DNA from: Micromonospora coerulea | GTDB taxonomy: Bacteria > Actinomycetota > Actinomycetes > Mycobacteriales > Micromonosporaceae | Length of the DNA: 64,000 nucleotides | Direction: 5' to 3' | Assembly: GCF_016598485.1 (NCBI RefSeq) | Contig: NZ_JAEMUW010000024.1 | Coordinates: 1 to 64,000, forward strand | Shown: in pieces, positions 53,993 to 62,288 of the stretch | How the letters are laid out: each line of letters begins with the position of its first letter | Position numbering within the stretch: position 1 is the first letter of the stretch | The notes under the pieces: model-generated | Told to the model about the DNA's origin: nothing | What the model saw: the letters and a program-made list of their open reading frames with translations, nothing else | The model's database searches: none | Program-made: the position numbers and the translations under genes

Positions 53993-55431
53993 CCAGCACA
54001 TTCCTCGGCATGCCGACCACGGCGCCCCGGGGGGTCGGGCACCTGCGCGGCGACCAGTCCTTCCCCGCGGCCGCCCGTCGCGCCCTCGCCGATTCGCAGC
54101 TCCGCCGGAACCTGGGCCACGCCACGGCCACGATTCGGGCCAAGTCGGCGGCGGTGATCGCCGAAGCTCCGGATTGGCAACAGTTGCGCGACGCCGGTGC
54201 GGCCATCAAGGCCGACGTCATGGCCCGCCTGCCCGAGTTGCTCGAGCAGTTGGAGGCGGCGGTGACCGCGGCTGGTGGGACCGTGCACTGGGCGGCCGAC
54301 GCGGTGGAGGCGAACCGGATCGTGACCGAGCTGGTGGCCGCGACCGGCAGCGACCGGGTCATCAAGGTCAAGTCGATGGCGACCCAGGAGATCGGTCTCA
54401 ATGAGGCCCTCGAAGCCGCCGGGATCACCCCGGTGGAGACCGACCTGGCGGAGCTGATCGTGCAGCTCGGCGACGATCGGCCCAGTCACATCCTGGTGCC
54501 CGCCATCCACCGTAACCGGGCCGAGATCCGGGAGATCTTCCTGCGGGAGATGCCCGGGGTGGACCCGGCGCTCACCGACGATCCGGTGGCCCTGGCCGCC
54601 GCCGCGCGCCGCTACCTGCGGCAGACGTTCCTGCACACCCCGGTGGCTGTCTCCGGGGCGAACTTCGCCGTCGCTGAGACCGGCACCCTCGTGGTGGTGG
54701 AGTCCGAGGGCAACGGGCGGATGTGTCTCACCCTGCCGGAGACCTTGATCACCGTGATGGGTGTCGAGAAGGTGGTGCCCACCTGGCGTGACCTCGAGGT
54801 CTTCCTTCAGTTGCTGCCGCGGGCGTCGACGGGGGAGCGGATGAACCCGTACACCTCGATGTGGACCGGGGTCTCCCCGGGCGATGGGCCGCAGCAGGTG
54901 CATCTGGTGCTGTTGGACAACGGGCGCAGCGCGGTGCTCGCCGACGAGGTGGGCCGGCAGGCGTTGCACTGCATTCGCTGCTCCGCCTGCCTCAACGTCT
55001 GCCCGGTCTACGAGCGCACCGGCGGGCACGCGTACGGGTCGGTCTATCCGGGGCCGATCGGGGCGGTGCTGTCACCTCAGCTGACCGGGGTCGAGGAGAA
55101 CGCCTCCCTGCCGTACGCGTCGTCGCTCTGCGGCGCCTGCTACGACGCCTGCCCCGTGAAGATCAATATTCCGGAGCTGCTGGTGCACCTGCGTGCCGCC
55201 CACGTCACCGCCCAGCGGCGCCCTACCACCGAGTCCATCGCGATGGCCGCGGCCGCGTACACCATGGACCACCCGGCGCTGTACGCGGCCGCGCAGCGCG
55301 CCGCGCGGCTCACCCGCCTCGCCGGCCGCCGAGGTCGCGGCCTGCCCCCGCCGCTGTCCGGCTGGACCATCGGCCGCGACCTGCCGCAACCGCCCCCACA
55401 GACCTTCCGCGAATGGTGGGCAGAACGGTGA
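53989..55431 (+). CDS. lutB: L-lactate utilisation iron-sulfur protein LutB
   Basis: The protein has 480 aa from GTG 53989. The N-terminal LUD domain has KVKSMATQEIGLNEALEAAG and NFAVAETGTLVVVESEGNGR. Two 4Fe-4S motifs follow: C328-IRC-SAC-LNVCP and C381-GACYDACP. The protein passes electrons from lactate oxidation to an unidentified acceptor. Cysteines needed for both clusters are present. It is flanked by lutA and lutC with 4-bp overlaps. Confidence 0.96.
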   Translation: MTSTFLGMPTTAPRGVGHLRGDQSFPAAARRALADSQLRRNLGHATATIRAKSAAVIAEAPDWQQLRDAGAAIKADVMARLPELLEQLEAAVTAAGGTVHWAADAVEANRIVTELVAATGSDRVIKVKSMATQEIGLNEALEAAGITPVETDLAELIVQLGDDRPSHILVPAIHRNRAEIREIFLREMPGVDPALTDDPVALAAAARRYLRQTFLHTPVAVSGANFAVAETGTLVVVESEGNGRMCLTLPETLITVMGVEKVVPTWRDLEVFLQLLPRASTGERMNPYTSMWTGVSPGDGPQQVHLVLLDNGRSAVLADEVGRQALHCIRCSACLNVCPVYERTGGHAYGSVYPGPIGAVLSPQLTGVEENASLPYASSLCGACYDACPVKINIPELLVHLRAAHVTAQRRPTTESIAMAAAAYTMDHPALYAAAQRAARLTRLAGRRGRGLPPPLSGWTIGRDLPQPPPQTFREWWAER

Positions 55432-56033
55432 ACTCACGCGAATTGATCCTCGGCCGCCTCCGCGCCGCCATCGGTCCCACCACGACGACACCGGCAGAGG
55501 TGCCACGGGACTACCGGCCGGCCGGCGGCGACGTCGACCTCGACGTGCTGGTGCACCGGCTCACCGACTATCGGGCCACCGTGCACCGATGTTCGGACGC
55601 AGAGGTGGCGAAGGTGGTCGACGAGGTTCTGGGCGGCCAGCGTGTCGTGGTGCCACCCAGAGTGCCCGGACACTGGCTGCCCGCCACGGTCGCCGCCGTG
55701 ACCGACGAGAATCTCACCGCGGAGCAGATTGCCGCCTTCGACGGGGTCGTCACCGCAGCGGCCGTGGCCATCGCCGAAACCGGCACCGTCGTGCTCGACG
55801 CAGCCCCTGACCAGGGCCGCCGGGTCATCACACTCCTGCCCGACGTGCACATCTGCGTGCTGCGGACCGATCAGGTCGTCGCCGGTGCACCGGACGCCAT
55901 CGCCCGGCTCGACCCGAACCGCCCGCTGACCTGGATCAGCGGACCCTCCGCCACCAGCGACATCGAACTCAACCGGGTGGAAGGTGTCCACGGCCCCCGA
56001 CGCCTCCACGTGGTGATCGTTCCTCGCCCGTGA
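55428..56033 (+). CDS. lutC: L-lactate utilisation protein LutC
   Basis: The protein has 201 aa from GTG 55428, overlapping lutB; an in-frame ATG at 55413 is possible. It is a small LUD-domain protein: VAIAETGTVVLDAAPDQGRR, VHICVLRTDQVV and ISGPSATSDIELNRVEGVHG match LutC/YkgG. The C-terminal HGPRRLHVVIV is typical. It is the last gene of the rhamnosidase-rhaB-lut operon. Confidence 0.95.
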   Translation: MNSRELILGRLRAAIGPTTTTPAEVPRDYRPAGGDVDLDVLVHRLTDYRATVHRCSDAEVAKVVDEVLGGQRVVVPPRVPGHWLPATVAAVTDENLTAEQIAAFDGVVTAAAVAIAETGTVVLDAAPDQGRRVITLLPDVHICVLRTDQVVAGAPDAIARLDPNRPLTWISGPSATSDIELNRVEGVHGPRRLHVVIVPRP

Positions 56034-56073
56034 GCGTAGAACGATTACTCGTACGGCTCGGCGGGCGGCCTGA

Positions 56074-56175
56074 GTCCTCGCCGGCAGCGTCATCGCCACC
56101 GTGCCGATGATCATCCTGTTCCTCGCCCAGCGGCAATTCGTCGAGGGCATCGCCACCACCGGCCGCAAGGGCTAG
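56074..56175 (+). pseudogene. Remnant of a MalG-type (CUT1) sugar permease gene, C-terminal tail
   Basis: The frame from 56074 to the TAG at 56173-56175 encodes VLAGSVIATVPMIILFLAQR followed by QFVEGIATTGRKG. This is the characteristic last 30 or so residues of MalG-family permeases (A-G-S-x-x-A-T-x-P, then Q-R-x-F-V-x-G, ending in K-G). A TGA stop at 56071-56073 precedes it, and the rest of the permease is absent. It lies between lutC and the convergent uxaC gene. The rest of the 239-bp gap holds only a short palindrome ATGGCATGCCAT (56201-56212). Confidence 0.7.
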
Positions 56176-56272
56176 CGCCATCGGCGGCCGGTGGGGCGCT
56201 ATGGCATGCCATGAAACCAGGAACGACGATTACCCGGGGAGTCCGGCCGAGCCTGCCCGACGGACAGCGCCG

Positions 56273-57766
56273 TCAATCGCGCGGCGAAACGTGGTCCACC
56301 TTGCCCCGTTCACGGCCTGCACGTGGCGTAGGCGTCGTCGTCGAGGGTGACCTGGGGGGTGCGTACGCCTCTTGCGGCAGGCGATACGCCAGGTCGACGG
56401 CCGTTTCGACGGCCTCGTCCTCGGAGAGCCGGTGCTCCACCACGAGGCGGGCCAGGTAGCCGGCGTCGACGCGCCGCGCCAGGTCGTGCCGTGCGGGGAT
56501 CGACAGGAACGCCCGGGTGTCGTCGACAAAGCCGGAGGTGTTGTAGAAGCCGGCTGTCTCGGTCACCAACTCTCGGAAGCGCCGCATTCCGTCGGGGCTG
56601 TCGAGGAACCACCACGGCGCGCCGAGCCGTACCGACGGGTAGACACCGGCGATCGGAGCGAGCTCCCGGGAGTAGACAGACTCGTCGACGGTGAAGAGCA
56701 CCAGCCGGAAGTTCGGGTCCCGGCCAAAGGCGTTGAGCATCGGCTGGAGAGCGCGGGTGAATTCGGCCGCCACCGGGATGTCGAACCCCCGATCGGAGCC
56801 GAAGGCGGCGTGCACCGCCGGATCGTGGTCGCGTAGCACTCCGGGGTGGATCTGCATGACCAGGCCGTCGTCGCAGGACATGCGAGCCATTTCGAAGAGC
56901 ATGTGGCCCGCGAAGGCGGCGGCCGCGGTGTCGCTCACGCTGCCCTGGCCCGCCTCGGCGTATATCCGCTTGGCCTCCTCGGTCGACACCGGCTCGGCGG
57001 CGGCGGTGAGGTGCCCGTGATCGGTGGCGCGTGCCCCGGCCAGGACGAAGCTCTCCCGGCGGCTGCGCAGAGCCGCGACGAACCCGTCGTAGTCCCCGGT
57101 GTCCACGCCCGAAAGCTCCTGCAGCCGCCGCACCTGCCGGACCCAGCCGGCGTGCCCGACATGCGTCAACGCGTCGGGCCGGAAGGTCGGTACCACCCGT
57201 GCGCCGAGTCCTGCCACGGCCAGCCTGGCGTGGTCCGCGAGCGTCGAGGTGGCGGAATCGGTGGTGGAGATCAATTCGATGTTGAAGGCGTCGAGCAGCG
57301 CCCGCGGCCGGAAATCCGGCTCGGCCAGCCGGGCGTCGATGAGGTCGTAGAGCTCGTCGGCGGTGTCGGGACCGGGCGCGATGTCGATCTTGAGGACCTC
57401 GGCGATCTCGTGCTCCAGCCAGTAGCGACTGGGCGTGCCGCGGAAGAGGTGCCAGTGGGCGCAGAAGCGCCGCCAGATCGCCCGTGGATCGGTCTCGACC
57501 TGCCCCCCCTCGACCCGGGGCACGCCGAGCTGCTCCAGCGGTACGCCCTGCGAGACCAGCATCCGCGTGACGTAGTGATCGGGCACCACCAGCAGCTGGG
57601 CCGGGTCGGAGAAGTGCTGGTCATCGGCGAACACCGCCGCGTCCACGTGCCCGTGCATGCACAGCAGCGGCAGCTCACGGGTGGCCTGGTAGATCCGGCG
57701 GGCGACGGGTCGAACGTCCTGCCCTGCCGGCAGGGCTCGGTCGGGATGCAGACGCAGCTGTGCCAC
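56273..57766 (-). CDS. uxaC: Glucuronate (uronate) isomerase
   Basis: The protein has 497 aa from GTG 57766 with an AAAGGAGAG site. It is an amidohydrolase-fold UxaC: metal-binding LLCMHGHVDAAVFADDQ near residue 40, NIELISTTDSATSTLADHA, and PWWFLDSPDGMRRFRELVTE with YNTSGFVDDTRAF. It converts D-glucuronate to D-fructuronate (and can accept galacturonate). It is divergent from a LacI gene with a shared operator that is also found before the GH67 operon. The C-terminus is extended by about 25 polar residues over the usual length. Confidence 0.93.
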   Translation of the reverse strand: MAQLRLHPDRALPAGQDVRPVARRIYQATRELPLLCMHGHVDAAVFADDQHFSDPAQLLVVPDHYVTRMLVSQGVPLEQLGVPRVEGGQVETDPRAIWRRFCAHWHLFRGTPSRYWLEHEIAEVLKIDIAPGPDTADELYDLIDARLAEPDFRPRALLDAFNIELISTTDSATSTLADHARLAVAGLGARVVPTFRPDALTHVGHAGWVRQVRRLQELSGVDTGDYDGFVAALRSRRESFVLAGARATDHGHLTAAAEPVSTEEAKRIYAEAGQGSVSDTAAAAFAGHMLFEMARMSCDDGLVMQIHPGVLRDHDPAVHAAFGSDRGFDIPVAAEFTRALQPMLNAFGRDPNFRLVLFTVDESVYSRELAPIAGVYPSVRLGAPWWFLDSPDGMRRFRELVTETAGFYNTSGFVDDTRAFLSIPARHDLARRVDAGYLARLVVEHRLSEDEAVETAVDLAYRLPQEAYAPPRSPSTTTPTPRAGRERGKVDHVSPRD

Positions 57767-57879
57767 GCAACTCTCCTTTGGCGCCTCGTCGAAACCGGTC
57801 CTGCAAAGGATTGCACTACGGCCCTCCGGCTACAAGGCGGGAGCCGTTCAACGTTCCGAAACATCTACGCAACCGAGTA

Positions 57880-57908
57880 TTGACATGCCCTTGCAAACGG
57901 TTTCAGAC
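57880..57908 (+). promoter_or_regulatory. lacI promoter with overlapping operator in the uxaC/lacI divergent region
   Basis: A TTGACA -35 (57880-57885) is followed 17 bp later by a weak -10 near 57903-57908. The operator core TGCAAACGGTTTCA (57892-57905) fills spacer and -10. The 16-mer 57893-57908 is the exact reverse complement of 11320-11335. Binding would block the regulator's own promoter and probably uxaC. Confidence 0.65.
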
Positions 57909-57944
57909 TGACGGGTGTCGGTCACGGGTAGAGGAGGTGGGGCC

Positions 57945-58934
57945 GTGCGAGCAACGATCCGCGAGGTGGCTCGCGAGGCAGGCGTCTCACCGTCCACCGT
58001 GTCCCGTGCGCTGTCGACGCCCGAGATGGTCAACGCGACGACGCGTGAACGCGTACTGCGGGCGGCCCAGCGGCTGGGCTACGCGCCCAACCGCGCCGCC
58101 CGGGGTCTCATCACCGGCCGCACCGGAAACATCGGCCTGATCGTGCCGGACCTGGCCAACCCCTTCTTCCCGAGCGTGGTGAAGGGGGTGCAGGCCAGGG
58201 CGCGGGAGGCGGACTACGCCGTGTTCCTCGCCGACACGGACGAGGACCCGACGGCCGAGGTCGGGCTCATCCGGGTCCTCGGCAAGCAGGTGGACGGGCT
58301 CATCCTCTGCTCTCCCCGAGCCCGCGAGGAAGAGATCCGCGACCTGTGCGAGAGCACCACCCTCGTCATGGTCAACCGCCGCTTCGGCAGCGTCCCGTCC
58401 GTGGTCTTCGACAACGTGGACGGTATGCGACAGGCGGTCGCTCATCTCCAGGCGCTCGGCCACGAACGGGTCGCCTGGGTAGGTGGGCCGCGTACCTCCT
58501 GGTCGTCCCGTGACCGGGTCCGCGGCCTGCGCACCGCGACCGCCGCGGCCGGCATGGAGCTGGTCGTGGCCGGTCACTTCCCGCCCCACTTCGAAGGCGG
58601 GGTCGCCGCGGCGGATCTCATCATCGCCTCCGGCGTCACCTCGGTCATCGCCTACAACGACCTGATGGCACTCGGTCTGCTCGGCCGGCTACGCGACCGT
58701 GGCGTGCGGGTGCCCCAGGACATGAGCGTGATCGGCATCGACGACATCCAGATGTCGGCCATGTCCGCACCGGCGCTCACCACGGTCTCACTCGGCAAGG
58801 CACAGGCCGGACGCGCCGCCGTGGACCTGCTGATCTCACTGCTGGAGCAACCGGAGGGCGTACGCAACGCCCGCCGGGAGCTGCCGACCCAACTGCTCGT
58901 GCGTGCCTCGACCGGAGTCGCGCGGACCAACTGA
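57945..58934 (+). CDS. LacI-family repressor, probable glucuronate regulator
   Basis: The protein has 330 aa. GTG 57945 is 7 bp after GAGGAGG and gives the canonical LacI start RATIREVAREAGVSPSTVSR; a longer frame from 57915 was rejected. The hinge (AARGLITGRTGNIGLIVPDL) and effector domain (LANPFFPSVVKGVQARAREA, AYNDLMALGLLGRL, IGIDDIQMSAMS) are intact. It is divergent from uxaC. Its likely operator also precedes the GH67 operon, so it probably controls glucuronate release and catabolism. The effector is unknown. Confidence 0.9.
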   Translation: MRATIREVAREAGVSPSTVSRALSTPEMVNATTRERVLRAAQRLGYAPNRAARGLITGRTGNIGLIVPDLANPFFPSVVKGVQARAREADYAVFLADTDEDPTAEVGLIRVLGKQVDGLILCSPRAREEEIRDLCESTTLVMVNRRFGSVPSVVFDNVDGMRQAVAHLQALGHERVAWVGGPRTSWSSRDRVRGLRTATAAAGMELVVAGHFPPHFEGGVAAADLIIASGVTSVIAYNDLMALGLLGRLRDRGVRVPQDMSVIGIDDIQMSAMSAPALTTVSLGKAQAGRAAVDLLISLLEQPEGVRNARRELPTQLLVRASTGVARTN

Positions 58935-58957
58935 CAATCCTGGCCGGAACGCGGCCG

Positions 58958-58976
58958 CACCCCGACTTCCGGGGTG
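58958..58976 (+). terminator. Short hairpin between lacI and the second ABC importer
   Basis: CACCCCG (58958-58964) and CGGGGTG (58970-58976) form a 7-bp stem with a 5-nt loop, 24 bp after the lacI stop codon. It may be a weak terminator or processing site; downstream genes follow closely. Confidence 0.45.
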
Positions 58977-58985
58977 ACTGAGGGA

Positions 58986-58999
58986 GGGAACGTTTCATG
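58986..58999 (-). promoter_or_regulatory. Possible TTGAAACG-like site over the start codon of the second importer
   Basis: On the minus strand the bases TGAAACGTTC are identical to part of the operator at 28630. The site lies between the GGGAGGG ribosome site and the ATG at 58997. It could be coincidence. Confidence 0.25.
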
Positions 59000-60214
59000 G
59001 GCATTACCCGGCGGAGCGCCCTGATAGCCGCAGCATCGTCCATCCTCACCGTCACCGCTGCCTGCGGAGCGCCGGACAACTCCGGCGCCGGCGGCGACAG
59101 CAACGGCGAGGTGCCGCAGAAGCCGAAGAAGGCGGTCACGCTCAACGTCCTCGACGTCGCGGGGAACCTTCAGCTGACGCAGGGGATGATCGACGAGTTC
59201 GTCAAGAACAACCCCGACGTCGTTTCCCGGGTGACCTACTCCAAGTCCCCGGCACCGGAACTCGCCGGCAAGATCAAGGCGCAGCAGAGCGCCGGGCGCG
59301 TGGACATCGGCCTGGTGCTCACCGGCGTGGACGGGCTGGCGGCCGGCATCGACCAGGGCCTGTGGATGGACCTGCTGCCCAAGTTCGAGGACCGGCTGGC
59401 CGGCATGAAGGACTACCTCGAACCGGCTGCCGCCATGCAGAAGCTCGCCGGCAACGCGGGCGTGACCGTCACCTACTATCCGTCCGGGCCGCTGCTGGAG
59501 TACCTGCCGGCGAAGGTCCAGAACCCGCCGACCACCGCGGACCAGCTCCTGGCCTACGCCAAGGCGCACCCGGGCAAGGTTCAGTACGCCCGTCCGTCGA
59601 ACTCCGGGCCGGGCCGGACCTTCCTGATGGGGCTGCCCTACATCCTCGGGGACAAGGACCCGAAGGACCCGGTGAACGGGTGGGACAAGACCTGGGCCTA
59701 CCTCAAGGAGCTCAACCAGTACGTCTCCTACTACCCGAGCGGTACGACGGAGACGATGAAGAACCTGGCCAACGGATCCGTGGAGGTGATCGCCTCGACG
59801 ACCGGCTGGGACATCAACCCCCGCGTCCTCGGGACGGTGCCCAAGGAGGCCAAGGTCAGCTCGATGCAGGGGTTCCACTGGGTGACCGACGCGCACTACG
59901 CCGTCATCCCGAAGGGCGCCTCGACCGACACGCAGGCGGCCGTCCTGGCCCTGATGGCATTCATGCTGACTCCGCAGCAGCAGGCGAAGGCGTTCGACGA
60001 CGGCTACTTCTACCCGGGGCCGGCCGTCAAGGGAGTCGAGCTGTCGATGGCGCCGCAGAAGAGTCAGGACGCCATCAGGAACTTCGGCCGTCCGGAGTAC
60101 GACGCGCTGATCGCGAACAACCCGACGGAGGTCCCGCTGGACCCGAAGGCGCTGGTGGCGGCGTTCGACCGGTGGGACCGCGAGATCGGCAGCGGAAAGG
60201 TCAAGCAGGGATGA
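58997..60214 (+). CDS. Solute-binding lipoprotein of the second ABC importer
   Basis: The protein has 405 aa. It has an N-terminal twin arginine (TRRSALIAAASS) and a lipobox with lipidated C23 (VTAACGAP), so it may be a Tat-exported lipoprotein. The fold looks like the type II extracellular binding proteins of spermidine/iron/phosphonate-type importers: GMIDEFVKNNPDVVSRVTYS, YPSGPLLEYLP, HYAVIPKGASTDTQAAVLAL. This differs from the usual CUT1 sugar-binding family. Location between uronate genes suggests uptake of glucuronate or an oligosaccharide containing it, which is inference. It overlaps the ATPase gene by 4 bp. Confidence 0.85.
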   Translation: MGITRRSALIAAASSILTVTAACGAPDNSGAGGDSNGEVPQKPKKAVTLNVLDVAGNLQLTQGMIDEFVKNNPDVVSRVTYSKSPAPELAGKIKAQQSAGRVDIGLVLTGVDGLAAGIDQGLWMDLLPKFEDRLAGMKDYLEPAAAMQKLAGNAGVTVTYYPSGPLLEYLPAKVQNPPTTADQLLAYAKAHPGKVQYARPSNSGPGRTFLMGLPYILGDKDPKDPVNGWDKTWAYLKELNQYVSYYPSGTTETMKNLANGSVEVIASTTGWDINPRVLGTVPKEAKVSSMQGFHWVTDAHYAVIPKGASTDTQAAVLALMAFMLTPQQQAKAFDDGYFYPGPAVKGVELSMAPQKSQDAIRNFGRPEYDALIANNPTEVPLDPKALVAAFDRWDREIGSGKVKQG

Positions 60215-61362
60215 CGGGGACCACGCCTGGCTTTTCGCAGCTGCGGCTCGATGGCGTGTCCCGCCGCTTCGGCAGCCAGGACGCACTGACCGGCCTGGAC
60301 CTGACCATTCAAGCGGGCGAGTTCATCGCGCTGCTCGGTCCCTCGGGCTGCGGCAAGTCGACCGCCCTGAACTGTCTGGCCGGACTGCTGCCGCTGACCG
60401 CCGGCAGCATCTGGCAGGACGAGCGGCGGGTCGACACCCTGCCGCCGGAACGCCGCGGCTTCGGGATGGTCTTCCAGAACTACGCGCTGTTTCCGCACAT
60501 GTCCGTACGGGCGAACGTCGCGTTCGGACTGCGGATGCGGCGGCTGCCCAGGGACGAGATCCGCCGCCGCGCCGCGGAGGCGATCCGTCTCGTCCGGCTC
60601 GAGGAGCACGCCGGCAAGCTGCCGGGGCAACTCTCCGGCGGACAGCAGCAACGGGTGGCCATCGCCCGCGCCGTCGTTCTTGAGCCGTCGCTGGTGCTGA
60701 TGGACGAGCCGCTGAGCAACCTTGACGCCAAACTACGGCTCGAGATGCGCACGGAGATCCGGCGCCTGCACCAGTCGCTGGGCCTCACGACCGTCTACGT
60801 CACCCACGACCAGGAGGAAGCGCTGTCGCTGGCCGACCGCCTCGTCGTGCTGCGCGCCGGCCGCGTCCAGCAGATCGGCCCGCCGCAGACGCTGCACACC
60901 CGGCCGGCCAACTGGCACGTCGCCGACTTCATGGGCTACCGCAACCTGTGGCCGATGCGGGCGCTGTCGGCACAGGGCGCAGTCGTCGAGGTGGAAGCCG
61001 ATGGGTTCCGGCTCGTGGGCGACCCGGTGGGCGACATCGCACCAGGCGACGCCGTGATCGCCGGAGTGCGGCCGGAGGACGTGCGGGTCGACGATCCGGG
61101 TGAGGCGGCGACGAACACGACGCCCGCGGAGATCGAGGTGGTCGAGTACCAGGGCCGGGAGTTGGCGGCGGAGGCCCGCACCGCCGCCGGCATCCGGGTC
61201 CACCTGCGCACCGACCGGCGGGTCGCACCCGGCGACGCGGTCGCACTGAGCATCGACCCCGAGCGGCTGCTCATCTTCCCGAACGACTCCGACGAGCACC
61301 CGAGCGCCCCGCTGGTCGATCCGACGGGCTCCAGGTTGTCAGAACCGGGGCTGGTCGGATGA
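60211..61362 (+). CDS. ABC importer ATPase (MalK/PotA type)
   Basis: The protein has 383 aa from ATG 60211. It has Walker A GPSGCGKST, Q-loop VFQNYALFPHMSVRANV, signature QLSGGQQQRVAIARAV, Walker B LVLMDEPLSNLDAK and H-loop VYVTHDQEEALSLADR. The C-terminal third is an OB-type TOBE regulatory domain (VIAGVRPEDVRVDDPGE). It powers the second importer with two permeases downstream, each linked by a short overlap. Confidence 0.92.
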   Translation: MTGTTPGFSQLRLDGVSRRFGSQDALTGLDLTIQAGEFIALLGPSGCGKSTALNCLAGLLPLTAGSIWQDERRVDTLPPERRGFGMVFQNYALFPHMSVRANVAFGLRMRRLPRDEIRRRAAEAIRLVRLEEHAGKLPGQLSGGQQQRVAIARAVVLEPSLVLMDEPLSNLDAKLRLEMRTEIRRLHQSLGLTTVYVTHDQEEALSLADRLVVLRAGRVQQIGPPQTLHTRPANWHVADFMGYRNLWPMRALSAQGAVVEVEADGFRLVGDPVGDIAPGDAVIAGVRPEDVRVDDPGEAATNTTPAEIEVVEYQGRELAAEARTAAGIRVHLRTDRRVAPGDAVALSIDPERLLIFPNDSDEHPSAPLVDPTGSRLSEPGLVG

Positions 61363-62288
61363 GCGTCACCACATCCCCGCCTGCCACGGCCGCCGCAGGC
61401 CCCCCGCAGTCGCCCCGGGCCCACTGGCGTCACCGCCTCGCCGAACGCGGCGTCGACGGCCAGTTGTGGCTGCTCGCGCCGGCGGTGCTCTTCGTGATGC
61501 TGCTCTTCCTGTATCCGTTCTTCTACGGGCTCGGCCTGTCGTTCCAGCCCACCAAGGGCGGTCCGTTCAGCGACTACGCGCGCTTCTTCGGTGACTCCTA
61601 CCAGCGGGGCACGATCTGGACAACGCTCGGGCTGGCACTGCCCGCGGCCCTGCTGAACGTGCTGGCGTCGGTGCCCATCGCCTACCGGATGCGGGGGCGG
61701 TTCCGCGGCAAGCGGCTCGTCACCATCCTGCTGGTCGTACCCATCACGCTCGGGACCGTGCTGACCGCCCAGGGTCTGCTCAACTTCCTCGGCCCGACCG
61801 GCTGGTTCAACCGGGTACTGATGGGGCTGCAGCTCACCGACGAACCGGTACGCCTCATCCACAACTACTGGGGCGTCTTCTTCTCGCTGATCATCACGGG
61901 TTTCCCGTTCGCCTTCCTGCTCGTGCTGTCGTACCTGTCGGGCATCGACCCGACCCTGGAACGGGCCGCGGCGACCCTCGGCGCCGGCTGGTGGCAGCGG
62001 TTCCGGACGGTCACCCTGCCCCTGCTGATGCCAGGACTGGCCACGACGTTCTGCCTCACCTTCGTCCTCGCCTTCAGCGTGTTCCCGTCGGCGGTCCTGG
62101 TCGGCAACCCGGCCGGCGAGACCAGGGTCATCTCCATCGCCGCGTACCAGGCGGCGTACGAGCAGTACGACTACCCGTACGCCTCGGCGATCGCCATGGT
62201 GATGGGGGCCATCGAGCTGGTCATCATCTCGGTGGTGCTGCTCGCGCGGACCCGCCTGTACACCGGATCCTCTGGAGGTAAGGGCTGA
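61359..62288 (+). CDS. ABC importer permease 1 (PotB/CUT1-like)
   Basis: The protein has 309 aa with six or so membrane helices of the BPD_transp_1 family: LLAPAVLFVMLLFLYPFFYG, LNVLASVPIAYRMRGRFRGK and the cytoplasmic EAA-like loop ERAAATLGAGWWQRFRTVTL. ATG overlaps the ATPase stop codon by 4 bp. It pairs with the next gene product as the transmembrane domain of the second importer. Confidence 0.9.
   Translation: MSVTTSPPATAAAGPPQSPRAHWRHRLAERGVDGQLWLLAPAVLFVMLLFLYPFFYGLGLSFQPTKGGPFSDYARFFGDSYQRGTIWTTLGLALPAALLNVLASVPIAYRMRGRFRGKRLVTILLVVPITLGTVLTAQGLLNFLGPTGWFNRVLMGLQLTDEPVRLIHNYWGVFFSLIITGFPFAFLLVLSYLSGIDPTLERAAATLGAGWWQRFRTVTLPLLMPGLATTFCLTFVLAFSVFPSAVLVGNPAGETRVISIAAYQAAYEQYDYPYASAIAMVMGAIELVIISVVLLARTRLYTGSSGGKG

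Noticed and set aside
56173..56212. Possible terminator between lutC and uxaC
   Set aside because: The CCATCGG/CCGGTGG pairing is short and imperfect; the ATGGCATGCCAT palindrome cannot form a stable stem-loop of useful size.
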